A stretch of 49,935 nt of DNA from Acidobacteriota bacterium (GTDB lineage: Bacteria; Acidobacteriota; Vicinamibacteria; Marinacidobacterales; Marinacidobacteraceae). Below, piece after piece: positions 27,558-34,859 of the stretch. The notes below the pieces were generated by a model that worked only from the letters and a program-made list of their open reading frames with translations, did no database searches and was not told where the DNA came from. Numbering within the stretch: the first letter of the stretch is position 1; every line of letters begins with the position of its first letter. The stretch lies in contig JAJEFG010000060.1 in NCBI GenBank assembly GCA_022820545.1, forward strand, positions 45,001 through 94,935, given 5' to 3'. A program made the translations under genes and the position numbers.

Positions 27558-28967
27558 CTACGCGACCTCGGCGCGCCGCACGAGGGATCCCGCGACCAGG
27601 AAGGCGCCCACCAGCCAGAGGCCCAGCATCGCGATGGACAGCGTCCGGTTCTGCAGCACCCACCCGAGCGAGGGAGCGTCATACTGGAAGGGCGGAACCT
27701 CCGCCCAGGTGTCCTCGGTGGCGATGTAGGTCTCCCCGGTGCGCGAGTTCTCCGCGAGGTCGCCGTTCATCCGGCGCATCAGGTCGCGCCGGTACTCCTC
27801 CGCCGCGGTGGCGAAGTGCCGGTGCTGCTCGACATCCGTTCCGGCGAGCCCCATGGAGAGGGTGCGGACCGCGAGCAGGGGCGCGGCGACCGAGAGAGCC
27901 TCGTGTACCACCCCCTGCTGCTCGAACCGGTTCCACAGGGCGCCGTAGTTGCGGTCGAAGATCTGGTTGGCGAACTCCTCGCTCTCCTGGAGGTACACGC
28001 CGACGACGTTCACGGGCAGGTCGTCGACGCTCTCCACGCCGTGCTCCGCGAGCAGGCGGTCGGTCGTGGCGCCGCGGTCGGGCCGCTCGATCCCCGGTAC
28101 GCCGGACCGGATCTCCCGCTCCATGGTGCGGGCGAACTCGACCGCGGACGGAGTGGGATGCAGCCATTTCGACAGGTCCACGGCCACGCGCGGCGCCACC
28201 AGCCCGTTCAGCACCCAGATGCCGAGCAGCGCCACGAGCGCGGTCCGCGCCGAGCGGACCCATGCCGAGACCGCGAGAGACAGCGCGACGAAGACCGCGA
28301 AGTAGGCGAGGTAGCCGGCGGCCAGCACCGTGCCCCGCGCAAAGGGCGTCGCGGCCGGGCCCGGGCTGCCGAGGGTGATCGCGGCGCTTCCCACGACGGC
28401 CGCCGGAATCAGCAGCAGCGCGAGGGCGCCGGCCACCCCGAGGGCCTTGCCGAGCGCCAGGTCCCGCCGGGAAATCCCGGTAGCCAGGAGCTGTCTCAGC
28501 GTGCCCTGCTCGCGCTCCCCCGCAAGCGCGCCGAAGGCGAGCAGGATGATCAGCAGCGGCACCAGGTACTGGAGGACCTGCGCCGCCGTGAGCGCGCCGA
28601 GCCGCTGGCCGGCGGTGGCGTCCTGCGCCGGGCGCATGAGGAAGTCGTTCTGGCGATGGGCCTCCAGCCAGACCGAAGTGCCGGTGTAGGGATCGACTCC
28701 CTGGTCCAGGAACGACAGCGGAAGACGCGGCTTGAAGGCGTAGATGCCGTAGTGGGCCGCCGAGTGGGGGTTCTTCTCGCCCTGGGACTCCCAATGGTCG
28801 CGGGCCGTCTCCTGCGCCGCGGAGTGGGCGGCTTCGGCCCTGCGGGTCTCGACCCAACCGCTCCCCAGCGAAACGAGCAGCAGCACGCCCACGATGGCCG
28901 CGCACCAGCGGAAGCGGCCGTCGCGCAGCAGGTCGGTGAACTCTTTCCTGACGATGTGCCGGACCAT
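27558..28967 (-). CDS. ABC-2 type permease with DUF3526-like domain (first permease)
   Basis: A 469-residue membrane protein with the same plan as its downstream neighbour: VRHIVRKEFTDLLRDGRFRW, one helix (AAIVGVLLLVSLGSGW), a periplasmic segment with PLSFLDQGVDPYTGT, and the conserved loop AGEREQGTLRQLLATGIS. After that come helices (VPLLIILLAFGALAG, LALLLIPAAVVGSAAI), a second large soluble region, and a final helix. ATG at 28967 is chosen on family fit; a GTG directly before it is also possible. It begins 10 bases after the ATPase stop. The family includes NosY-type exporters for metal-enzyme maturation and antibiotic exporters; cargo is unknown. Confidence 0.85.
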   Translation of the reverse strand: MVRHIVRKEFTDLLRDGRFRWCAAIVGVLLLVSLGSGWVETRRAEAAHSAAQETARDHWESQGEKNPHSAAHYGIYAFKPRLPLSFLDQGVDPYTGTSVWLEAHRQNDFLMRPAQDATAGQRLGALTAAQVLQYLVPLLIILLAFGALAGEREQGTLRQLLATGISRRDLALGKALGVAGALALLLIPAAVVGSAAITLGSPGPAATPFARGTVLAAGYLAYFAVFVALSLAVSAWVRSARTALVALLGIWVLNGLVAPRVAVDLSKWLHPTPSAVEFARTMEREIRSGVPGIERPDRGATTDRLLAEHGVESVDDLPVNVVGVYLQESEEFANQIFDRNYGALWNRFEQQGVVHEALSVAAPLLAVRTLSMGLAGTDVEQHRHFATAAEEYRRDLMRRMNGDLAENSRTGETYIATEDTWAEVPPFQYDAPSLGWVLQNRTLSIAMLGLWLVGAFLVAGSLVRRAEVA

Positions 28968-28977
28968 CACGTCCCCA

Positions 28978-29766
28978 CTACTCCTGCATGTGGTCGAGGT
29001 AGATGCGCTCGAGGTCGGCGTGGCCGATCTCATCGGTGCTCAGCTCGGTGACCAGCCGGCCGTGCCGCATGATCCCGATCCGGGTCCCCGACTCCTTCGC
29101 GCGAAACAGGTCGTGGGTGGCCATCAGCACCGCCACCCCCCGGCCCCGGAGCGTCTCGATCAGTTCGGAGAACTCGCGGGAGGCCTTGGGATCGAGCCCG
29201 GACGTCGGCTCGTCGAGCAGGAGCGCCTCGGCGTCCTTCGCCACCGCGATGGCGATGCCCACCTTCTGGCGCATGCCCTTCGAGTACTCGGCGACCCGGC
29301 GCCCGACTGCCGGAAGGGGCAACCCGACGTCCACCAGGATGTCGGTCAGCCGCTCGCTGGAGAGCGTCTCCCTGCCGCCGAGCGCCGCGAAGTACTGAAG
29401 GTTCTCGAGCCCGCTGAGGTTGCGGTAGAGCATGACCTGCTCGGGGACGTAGGCGAGGCGCCGCCTCGCATCGAGCGCGTTCCGGGCCACGTCGAACCCC
29501 GAAACCCGGACGTGTCCGGAATCCGGATCGATGAACCCGAGGAACAGGTGGATGGTGGTGGTCTTGCCGGCCCCGTTCGGGCCCAGCAGACAGTAGACCT
29601 CGCCTGGCTGAATGGACAGGTCGAGGCCGGCCACGGCCTCGAGGTCGCCGTAGCGCTTGACGAGGGAGCGGGCCTCGAGGACGGGATCCTCGAACTCGGC
29701 CGCGCGGATGGGAATGGGTGGGGCCTCGCCGGTGGCGGGCGTCTCCAGGACTGCCTGGGTTGACAT
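28978..29766 (-). CDS. ABC transporter ATP-binding protein (ABC-2 exporter)
   Basis: A 262-residue nucleotide-binding subunit. Walker A is LLGPNGAGKTTTIHLFLGF, Q-loop region YVPEQVMLYRNLSG, signature EYSKGMRQKVGIAIAVA (a YSKGMRQK form of the LSGGQ motif), Walker B ALLLDEPTSGLD and H-loop MATHDLF. It has a 25-30 residue N-terminal extension before the ABC fold. The ATG at 29766 has GGAGGAGAG upstream. It heads a three-gene exporter operon with the two permeases. A small CxxC/His protein is encoded just before it and may belong to the same unit. Confidence 0.93.
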   Translation of the reverse strand: MSTQAVLETPATGEAPPIPIRAAEFEDPVLEARSLVKRYGDLEAVAGLDLSIQPGEVYCLLGPNGAGKTTTIHLFLGFIDPDSGHVRVSGFDVARNALDARRRLAYVPEQVMLYRNLSGLENLQYFAALGGRETLSSERLTDILVDVGLPLPAVGRRVAEYSKGMRQKVGIAIAVAKDAEALLLDEPTSGLDPKASREFSELIETLRGRGVAVLMATHDLFRAKESGTRIGIMRHGRLVTELSTDEIGHADLERIYLDHMQE

Positions 29767-29871
29767 CTGACTCTCCTCCCGGATGAGGGAACGCCGGCGC
29801 CCCGAAGCGGGGGCGGGCGCCACAACAGGACAAGGCAGCCGGCGCGCGGGCCGGCTACGGCTGCTGCGGAG

Positions 29872-30150
29872 TCAGGCGGGGGGAGCCCGGGAGCCGCCCC
29901 CGGTGGGCGTGATCCCGTGGGCGTGCGCAACGGCGACCGGGACGACGGCCGCGCGGACGGCCGGGTCCGGAGTCGCCGGGAGGGCGGACGCGACGAAGGG
30001 CGCTTCCTGGGCGTGGCAGAGGACACAGTGGTCCTCCTGCCCATCGAACTCGTCGTGCAGATGCGGGCCGGCGCCGAAGGCCAGCAACGCGAGCACCCCA
30101 AGGGCGGCCCACGGCAGCATCCGGCGCCAGTTCGGCCTCATGCTGCGCAT
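29872..30150 (-). CDS. small membrane protein with HCVLCH motif
   Basis: A 92-residue protein: basic start (RSMRPNWRRM), one hydrophobic helix (LPWAALGVLALLAFGAGP), then HLHDEFDGQEDHCVLCHAQEA and a Pro/Ala/His-rich tail (VAVAHAHGITPTGGG). The closely spaced histidines and the CxxC suggest metal binding on the extracytoplasmic side. It recalls small DUF2946-like proteins, but I am not certain of the family. The gene sits 105 bases upstream of the ABC ATPase on the same strand, so a shared role such as metal-linked export or maturation is possible. The start may be either of two nearby ATGs (30150 or 30141); neither has a clear ribosome site. Confidence 0.6.
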   Translation of the reverse strand: MRSMRPNWRRMLPWAALGVLALLAFGAGPHLHDEFDGQEDHCVLCHAQEAPFVASALPATPDPAVRAAVVPVAVAHAHGITPTGGGSRAPPA

Positions 30151-30173
30151 TCTTGGCGGTTCACGGGGAAGCG

Positions 30174-31439
30174 TCAAGTTCCTTCCGGTTCGGGAGGCGC
30201 CGGGAGGTCCTGACCGCCCCCCCGGCTGCGGCGCGGCGCTTCGCCCCCTGCCGGGACCGAGCGCGTCTGCGGCAGTTTGCGTCCGAGCAGGCGGGAAGCG
30301 ACCAAAGTGCGCAGGACCTGCGCCGTCCCGCCGCCGATGGTGAACATGCGGGCGTCGCGGACCATGCGCTCCAGCGGCAGGTTCCGCGAGTATCCGGCGG
30401 CGCCGAACATCTGCAGCGCGTCGTTCGTGACCTTGATGGCGGTCTCGGAGGCGAGGATCTTGGCCTGGGCCGCCTGCTTCGCGTCGGGAAAGCCGGACTT
30501 CCCGGCGCCGGCCGCCGCCCGCCAGATCATCAGCCGCGCGGCGTCGAGGGCCGTCGCCATGTCGGCCAGCATCCACTGCAGGCCCTGGAACTCGCCGATG
30601 GGCCGCCCGAACTGCTCGCGCGTCCGGCTGTAGTCGAGCGCCAGCTCGTAGGCGCCCTGCGCGATGCCGAGCGCCACCGCCGCCGCCCCGACGCGCTGGC
30701 CGTTGTAGGCGTTCATCAGGCTCGCGAAGGCGCGGCGAAGACCTTCCGGCGGGACCACGATCATGTCGCCGGGCACTTCGAGGTCTTCGAGCAGGATCTC
30801 CGTCTCGGGGAGTCCGCGGAGGCCCATGGCCGGCTCACGGCGGCCGATGCGGAGGCCCCGCGGAGCACCCGTCCCGGGGCAGCGAACGACCACGAAGCCT
30901 CCAATCCCCTGATCGACGCCGTTCTCGAACACCCGGGCGAAGATGAGGTGGAGCCTGGAAACGCCGCCCCCGGTGATCCAGTGCTTGGTCCCGTTGAGGA
31001 CGTAGCGATCGCCCTTCTTCTCAGCGCGGGTCGCCATCTCGGTGGCCGCGCTTCCGGCAGCGGGCTCGGTGATGCAGATCGCGGGCTTGTCGCCCGCGAG
31101 CACCAGCTCGGCGGCGAGCCGCTTCTGCGCCTCGGAGCCGTACCGCATGATCGCGCCGATCGCGCCCAGGTTGGCCTCGACGACGATCCGGGCGGTCACG
31201 CCGCAGACCCGCGCCACCGCTTCGATGACGAGGACCGCGTCGAGGCAGGTCAGGCCGCGTCCGCCGTATTCCCTCGGGATGGTCATTCCCATGAAGCCGG
31301 CCGCGGTCAACGCTTCCACGTTGGCCCAGGGGTAGGCCTCGGTGCGGTCCACCTCCGCGGCGCGCGGCGCGATCTCGCGCTCGGCGAGCGTCCGCGCTTC
31401 CTCGCGAAGCCGGACCCCAGCGTCCGAGAGTTCAAACAT
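30174..31439 (-). CDS. acyl-CoA dehydrogenase homologue with desulfinase-type active site
   Basis: A 421-residue flavoprotein of the acyl-CoA dehydrogenase superfamily: ICITEPAAGS (FAD/substrate loop), LNGTKHWITGGG, SRTREQFGRPIGEFQGLQWM and QMFGAAGYSRNLPLERMVRD are all in place. The usual catalytic glutamate of the IYEGT position is glycine (TIGGGTAQVLR, about residue 370). The alternative isovaleryl-type glutamate position holds Gln248 (NAYNGQR). Arg84 is present in VTARIVVEAN. Gln for the catalytic Glu with an Arg at position 84 is, as I recall, the mark of 3-sulfinopropionyl-CoA desulfinases (Advenella AcdDPN7: Arg84, Gln246). I infer that role here, releasing sulfite and propionyl-CoA. 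The last ~28 residues are a low-complexity tail. Confidence 0.85.
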   Translation of the reverse strand: MFELSDAGVRLREEARTLAEREIAPRAAEVDRTEAYPWANVEALTAAGFMGMTIPREYGGRGLTCLDAVLVIEAVARVCGVTARIVVEANLGAIGAIMRYGSEAQKRLAAELVLAGDKPAICITEPAAGSAATEMATRAEKKGDRYVLNGTKHWITGGGVSRLHLIFARVFENGVDQGIGGFVVVRCPGTGAPRGLRIGRREPAMGLRGLPETEILLEDLEVPGDMIVVPPEGLRRAFASLMNAYNGQRVGAAAVALGIAQGAYELALDYSRTREQFGRPIGEFQGLQWMLADMATALDAARLMIWRAAAGAGKSGFPDAKQAAQAKILASETAIKVTNDALQMFGAAGYSRNLPLERMVRDARMFTIGGGTAQVLRTLVASRLLGRKLPQTRSVPAGGEAPRRSRGGGQDLPAPPEPEGT

Positions 31440-31459
31440 CGGATGTCGTCCGCGCCGGT

Positions 31460-32887
31460 TCACCTCGGAACGCGGATCGCCGTGAGGGTCCCGAGCACCA
31501 GTTCCACCCCGTCCGGCTCCCACGAAAACCGCACTTCGCGCCCGTCCTCCACGTCGAAGAACGTCGAGTCGCCCGACGGCCACAGGACCGACCGCTCCCC
31601 CCGCCAGGTCAGCGCCAGTCCCCGCTCCTCCAGCTCGACCTCGATGTCCGTCTCGCCGACCATGTACGTCCCCACGTACCGCTCCCGGACGTCCGCCGGC
31701 AGCTCGACCGGCACCCTTTCCGCGGGCCGGGGCCCGGACCACCCGTACGCGTCGGCGACGGTGATGGCGATCTCGTTCGCCAGGGGAGACCCGGCATCCG
31801 AGTTCGCCATCACGAAGACGCCGTCGTCCCCATCGATGGCCGCGGCGAAGGTGGAACGGAATCCCTGGTTCGAGCCCCCGTGCCGGAAACGCTCGCCGTC
31901 CTCGGAGATCCCGGGGCCGAGGCCCCAGTTGTCCAGGTCCGGCGTCAGCATCTCCCGGGCGAGCACCCCGCCCAGCACCCCCGACTCGCCCCGCCACGCC
32001 CGCTGGACTTCGCCGGCATAGAGGGCGAGTTCGCTGGGGGTCGTCCACAGCCCGGCCGCCGCCTGCTCCGGGTAGGTGTGCCAGCCGCCCGGAACGGGAG
32101 TCCCGTCGCGGCGGTATCCGGTCGCGATGTCGTCCTGCCGGTCCGGCGGAATCGGTTGTTCGTAGGTCGAGCGCACCATGCCGACCGGATCCAGCACGCG
32201 GCGGCGCAGGACCTCGGGGAACGGCGCGCCACGGAGGTCCGCGACCAATTGCTGCATGACGGTGTAACCGCCGCCGGAGTACTGCCAGCGCTCCCCCGGC
32301 GGCAGCACGACGCGGACGGGATCGGTGTTGCCGCGGCCGTCGAGCACCCCGACCGTATCCGGGACCGCTTCGGCCGGTCCGTAGCCGGGGAATCCCGAGA
32401 CGCTGAGTCCCGCGCGATGGGTCAGGAGGCCGCGGAGAGTCACGGGAGCCGCGGCGGTGAACGCGTTCGCGGGCACGCGCCAGCCCGTGAGGTAGCGGTT
32501 GACGTCGGCGTCGAGCGCGACGCGGCCTTCCTGAACGAGTTGCAGCGCCGCGAGCGCCGCCACCGGCTTGGAGATCGACGCGGCCTGGAAGAGGGTCCGC
32601 GTGGTGACCGGCCGTTCCGACTCGAGATCGGCGAAACCGTAGCCGCGCGCCCACGCGATCTCGCCGCCGAGGAGGACGGCAACGCTGACTCCCGGCACGC
32701 CGAGCGCTGCCATGCGATCGGCGAGCGAGGTGCGGGGCGCGGGCTCGCCGCGGATGACGAAGGTCGGGAGCAGCGCCGACTCGACCTGGGGTGGGGGTCC
32801 GCCGGGCGGGGAGGGTTCCTGCGCGGGCTCGCCGCACGCGGCCAGCGAGGCGAGGACGAAGATGAGGAACGGCCGGTGGGTCTTCAC
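31460..32887 (-). CDS. beta-lactamase-fold serine hydrolase lipoprotein
   Basis: A 475-residue class C beta-lactamase/esterase-family protein. From the GTG at 32887 the N-terminus is a lipoprotein signal (FLIFVLASLAAC, lipobox cysteine at 18). The active-site triad of the family is visible: Ser104-x-x-Lys107 (AASISKPVAAL), Tyr203 in YSGGGY, and His336-Gly-Gly. A C-terminal beta-sandwich-like segment follows (YVGTYMVGETDIEVELEERG), as in the DUF3471-type extensions. It probably hydrolyses peptides or esters at the cell envelope rather than being a true resistance enzyme. No ribosome site is obvious. The acyl-CoA dehydrogenase gene starts 20 bases after its stop. Confidence 0.85.
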   Translation of the reverse strand: MKTHRPFLIFVLASLAACGEPAQEPSPPGGPPPQVESALLPTFVIRGEPAPRTSLADRMAALGVPGVSVAVLLGGEIAWARGYGFADLESERPVTTRTLFQAASISKPVAALAALQLVQEGRVALDADVNRYLTGWRVPANAFTAAAPVTLRGLLTHRAGLSVSGFPGYGPAEAVPDTVGVLDGRGNTDPVRVVLPPGERWQYSGGGYTVMQQLVADLRGAPFPEVLRRRVLDPVGMVRSTYEQPIPPDRQDDIATGYRRDGTPVPGGWHTYPEQAAAGLWTTPSELALYAGEVQRAWRGESGVLGGVLAREMLTPDLDNWGLGPGISEDGERFRHGGSNQGFRSTFAAAIDGDDGVFVMANSDAGSPLANEIAITVADAYGWSGPRPAERVPVELPADVRERYVGTYMVGETDIEVELEERGLALTWRGERSVLWPSGDSTFFDVEDGREVRFSWEPDGVELVLGTLTAIRVPR

Positions 32888-32935
32888 GGGGTGCGGTTGG
32901 CAGGTGCGCGGCAGGCCGACTCTACTGGCTCCCGG

Positions 32936-32976
32936 GTCGTGTCCGTTTCTCCATGCGATCACCAAAGTGACACGAC
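32936..32976. repeat. degenerate repeat, copy 1, left of the second vapBC
   Basis: GTCGTGTC (32936-32943) and GACACGAC (32969-32976) are perfect 8-bp inverted ends. Read on the minus strand, the interior GTCACTTTGGTGATCGCATG is repeated in altered form at 34.02-34.05 kb. It looks like the end of an insertion sequence or a short non-autonomous element. Confidence 0.5.
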
Positions 32977-33090
32977 CTGCCGTAGCGCCACGTGCCTGCC
33001 GGAGAGCGTCTCTCTTGCGCGCGCCAGAGTGACCCGGATGGCGGCATTGGTCCCCGGGCAGGGACGCCAAGTGCCGCACTGCGCCGGTGA

Positions 33091-33119
33091 TTGATGTAGT
33101 GATGTACTCCCTGTATGCT
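33091..33119 (+). promoter_or_regulatory. promoter of the second vapBC-type module
   Basis: TTGATG (33091-33096), 17-base spacer, TATGCT (33114-33119). The antitoxin ATG is at 33128, so transcription should start at or just before it and the message would be leaderless. The -35 hexamer is identical to that of the other toxin-antitoxin module. Confidence 0.55.
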
Positions 33120-33127
33120 TGTGCATC

Positions 33128-33385
33128 ATGCGGACGACCATCACCGTTGACAGTCAGGTCATGGAGCAGCTCAAGGAGCGCGCCGCCCAGTCGGGGGGAT
33201 CCGTCAGCCGTCTCATCGAACAAGCCGTGCGCCTCTTCCTGCGGGCGCCCACCGCGGACGCCGACGAGGAGCCTTTCGAGCTGGTCACGTTCGGCGCCGG
33301 CGGCCGTTTCTCGCAACACAACCTCGACAAGGCTTCGGCGCTCCTCGAGGCCGAGGACCTCGAGCGCTACGGAAGGCGGGAATAG
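33128..33385 (+). CDS. ribbon-helix-helix antitoxin (second VapB-like)
   Basis: An 85-residue antitoxin. RTTITVDSQVMEQLKERAAQ and SVSRLIEQAVRLFLR form a ribbon-helix-helix domain; the acidic-aromatic tail (DEEPFELVTFGAGG, EDLERYGRRE) is the likely toxin-binding part. I chose the ATG at 33128 over an upstream TTG because the promoter geometry and the RHH fold both begin there. It is followed by the PIN toxin after three bases. Expected to repress its own promoter as a dimer or with toxin. Confidence 0.82.
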   Translation: MRTTITVDSQVMEQLKERAAQSGGSVSRLIEQAVRLFLRAPTADADEEPFELVTFGAGGRFSQHNLDKASALLEAEDLERYGRRE

Positions 33386-33388
33386 TCG

Positions 33389-33823
33389 GTGCTGCTCCCG
33401 GATGTCAACGTTCTCATCTACGCGCACCGCGAGGACGGGCCGGAGCACGAGCGATACGCCGCCTGGCTGCGCGCGTTGACGGCCTCGGCGGCCCCGTTCG
33501 CGCTGTCCGAGGTCGTGCTCGCCGGCTTCTTGCGGATCGTGACGAACCGCCGAATCTTCGATCCGCCGACTCCGATGGGCACGGCCATCCAGTTTTGTCA
33601 GAAGCTGGTCTCGCGGCCTCGCGCGGTCATGATCGCGCCGGGCCGACGGCACTGGGACATCTTCGTCGGGTTGTGCCGGAAGATCGAAGGGCCGCTCGTG
33701 ACCGACGCCTACCTGGCTGCACTGGCCATGGAACACGGATGCGAACTGGTCTCGACTGACGGTGATTTTGCCCGTTTTCCGGAACTCCGGTGGCGGCATC
33801 CACTTGCATCGCTCGGGGAGTGA
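33389..33823 (+). CDS. PIN-domain toxin (second VapC-like)
   Basis: A 144-residue PIN ribonuclease with a GTG start. Active-site acids: Asp in LLPDVNVLIYAHRED, Glu in FALSEVVLAGFLRIV, Asp in LVTDAYLAALAMEHG and Asp in LVSTDGDFARFPELRW. It shares fold and motif order with the first VapC in this window, but its sequence differs enough (RRIFDPPTPMGTAIQF) that the two modules are not a recent duplication. Family role: RNA cleavage that stalls translation unless blocked by the antitoxin encoded just before it. The pair lies between two copies of a degenerate repeat, which suggests that it arrived as a mobile unit. Confidence 0.88.
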   Translation: MLLPDVNVLIYAHREDGPEHERYAAWLRALTASAAPFALSEVVLAGFLRIVTNRRIFDPPTPMGTAIQFCQKLVSRPRAVMIAPGRRHWDIFVGLCRKIEGPLVTDAYLAALAMEHGCELVSTDGDFARFPELRWRHPLASLGE

Positions 33824-34014
33824 TGCTCCTGCGTAATCCGGTACCTCCGCGGGCTTTGATGGAAGGTACGCGGTAAACGCACCCCGGGTCAGCCGCCCGC
33901 GCGATCGCTGCGAAACGACGCGGCCGCTTGCGCAGGCGCTTCGAGAAGTTGCGGCAGTGCGGCGGCAGGGTGGTCGCCAGATACCCGAGTCACGAGTCAC
34001 TTACGGACTCTTGG

Positions 34015-34051
34015 GGCGTGTCAATCCCTCCATCGGATCATCAAAGTGACG
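34015..34051. repeat. degenerate repeat, copy 2, right of the second vapBC
   Basis: Matches the repeat at 32936-32976 in the same orientation. On the minus strand it reads GTCACTTTGATGATCCGATG followed by GAGGGATTGACACGCC. The right-hand inverted end is less well kept than in copy 1. About 190 bases on each side hold no gene. Confidence 0.5.
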
Positions 34052-34105
34052 GCGTCGGCGACGTCTCAAGACCAAATCAGATCGTGCACGGACCCGCCCA
34101 ACCGG

Positions 34106-34198
34106 CGGAGAGGGTGGGATTCGAACCCACGTGCCCGGCTCTTCACCGGACAAAGCGCTTTCGAGGCGCCCCCGTTACGGCCACTTCGGTACCTCTCC
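34106..34198 (-). tRNA. tRNA-Ser (anticodon CGA)
   Basis: On the minus strand: acceptor GGAGAGG pairing with CCTCTCC; D-arm CCG...CGG; anticodon stem GGCGC/GCGCT around the loop CTCGAAA, giving anticodon CGA (codon UCG). A long class II variable arm (TGTCCGG/CCGGGCA) and T-arm GTGGG TTCGAAT CCCAC follow. The 93-nt length and long variable arm are diagnostic of serine. The 3' CCA is not encoded. It lies 50 bases downstream of tadA on the same strand. Confidence 0.97.
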
Positions 34199-34248
34199 GG
34201 GCCTGGTTGGACAAGGCGCGCTGGGGGTCGGTCGGCGACGGCCGCCGG

Positions 34249-34722
34249 CTACCTCCGGTCGCGGAAGAACGTCTGCAGCAGCTCGCGTCCCTCGTCGGCC
34301 AGGACTCCCGAAACCACCGTGAGATGGTGCGGTAATCCGAGGCCGTCCAGCGCGACCTTCGATTCTACTCCACCGAATTTGGGCTCCGGCGGGCCGTAGA
34401 CGAGCCGGCGGATGCGGGCGTGGGCGACGGCGCCCGCGCACATGAGGCAGGGTTCGACGGTCGCGTAAAGGTCGCAGCCCGTCAGGCGGTAGTTGCCGGT
34501 CCGGTCCGCGGCGGCGCGGAGGGCGAGGATCTCGGCGTGGGCGGTGGGGTCGCCGGTCTCGAGGACGCGGTTCCGGGCGGTGGCCAGGATTTCACCGTCT
34601 TTCGCGACAACGGCGCCGACGGGGACCTCGCCGTTCCGTGCGGCCGCTTCCGCTTCGGCGAGGGCGGCGCGCATGAGGGTGAGGTCGAGGTCGGTGGTCG
34701 CCGGGGCGTCGTCTGGGGTCAC
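34249..34722 (-). CDS. tadA: tRNA-specific adenosine deaminase
   Basis: Converts A34 to inosine in the wobble position of tRNA-Arg(ACG). The zinc-deaminase motifs are complete: PTAHAEILAL (His ligand and catalytic Glu) and ATVEPCLMCAGAV (PCxxC ligands). Family-specific RIRRLVYGPPEPKFGG and the C-terminal DEGRELLQTFFRDRR helix are present. I chose the GTG at 34722 (157 residues), which gives the usual N-terminal helix (LTLMRAALAEAEAAA). An ATG at 34674 would remove part of it, and the frame further upstream runs into a dispersed repeat. tRNA-Ser follows it on the same strand. Confidence 0.93.
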   Translation of the reverse strand: MTPDDAPATTDLDLTLMRAALAEAEAAARNGEVPVGAVVAKDGEILATARNRVLETGDPTAHAEILALRAAADRTGNYRLTGCDLYATVEPCLMCAGAVAHARIRRLVYGPPEPKFGGVESKVALDGLGLPHHLTVVSGVLADEGRELLQTFFRDRR

Positions 34723-34770
34723 GGCGGCATCGTAGTGGTGCGGGCTGTCACCGCAGGTCAAGGGTGGGCC

Positions 34771-34822
34771 GTGCGCGGTGCGGAGCACCGCGGTGCCGGT
34801 CTGGAGACCGGCGTTCCAAGCC
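34771..34822 (+). repeat. dispersed nested-palindrome repeat, one unit
   Basis: GTGCGCGGTGCGGAGCACCG, then GCCGGTCTGGAGACCGGC, then GTTCCAAGCC. It is the same two-stem architecture and sequence as the units at 17.6, 40.0 and 41.7 kb, and lies between the divergent tadA and permease genes. Confidence 0.8.
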
Positions 34823-34859
34823 GGTGTGCCGCCACGCCTGATCCGGTACGCTGGCCGAC

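Noticed and set aside
24862..27729. A 955-codon plus-strand frame opposite the oxidase and ABC permease genes
   Set aside because: It spans the boundary of two real genes and has no protein-like pattern.
31460..32887. Antibiotic-resistance beta-lactamase
   Set aside because: The SxxK/Y/HGG set is that of the broad serine hydrolase family; the lipoprotein signal and C-terminal extension fit an envelope peptidase or esterase better.
33824..34105. Possible integrase or attachment site next to tRNA-Ser
   Set aside because: No integrase gene is nearby and I found no second copy of the tRNA 3' end in the window.
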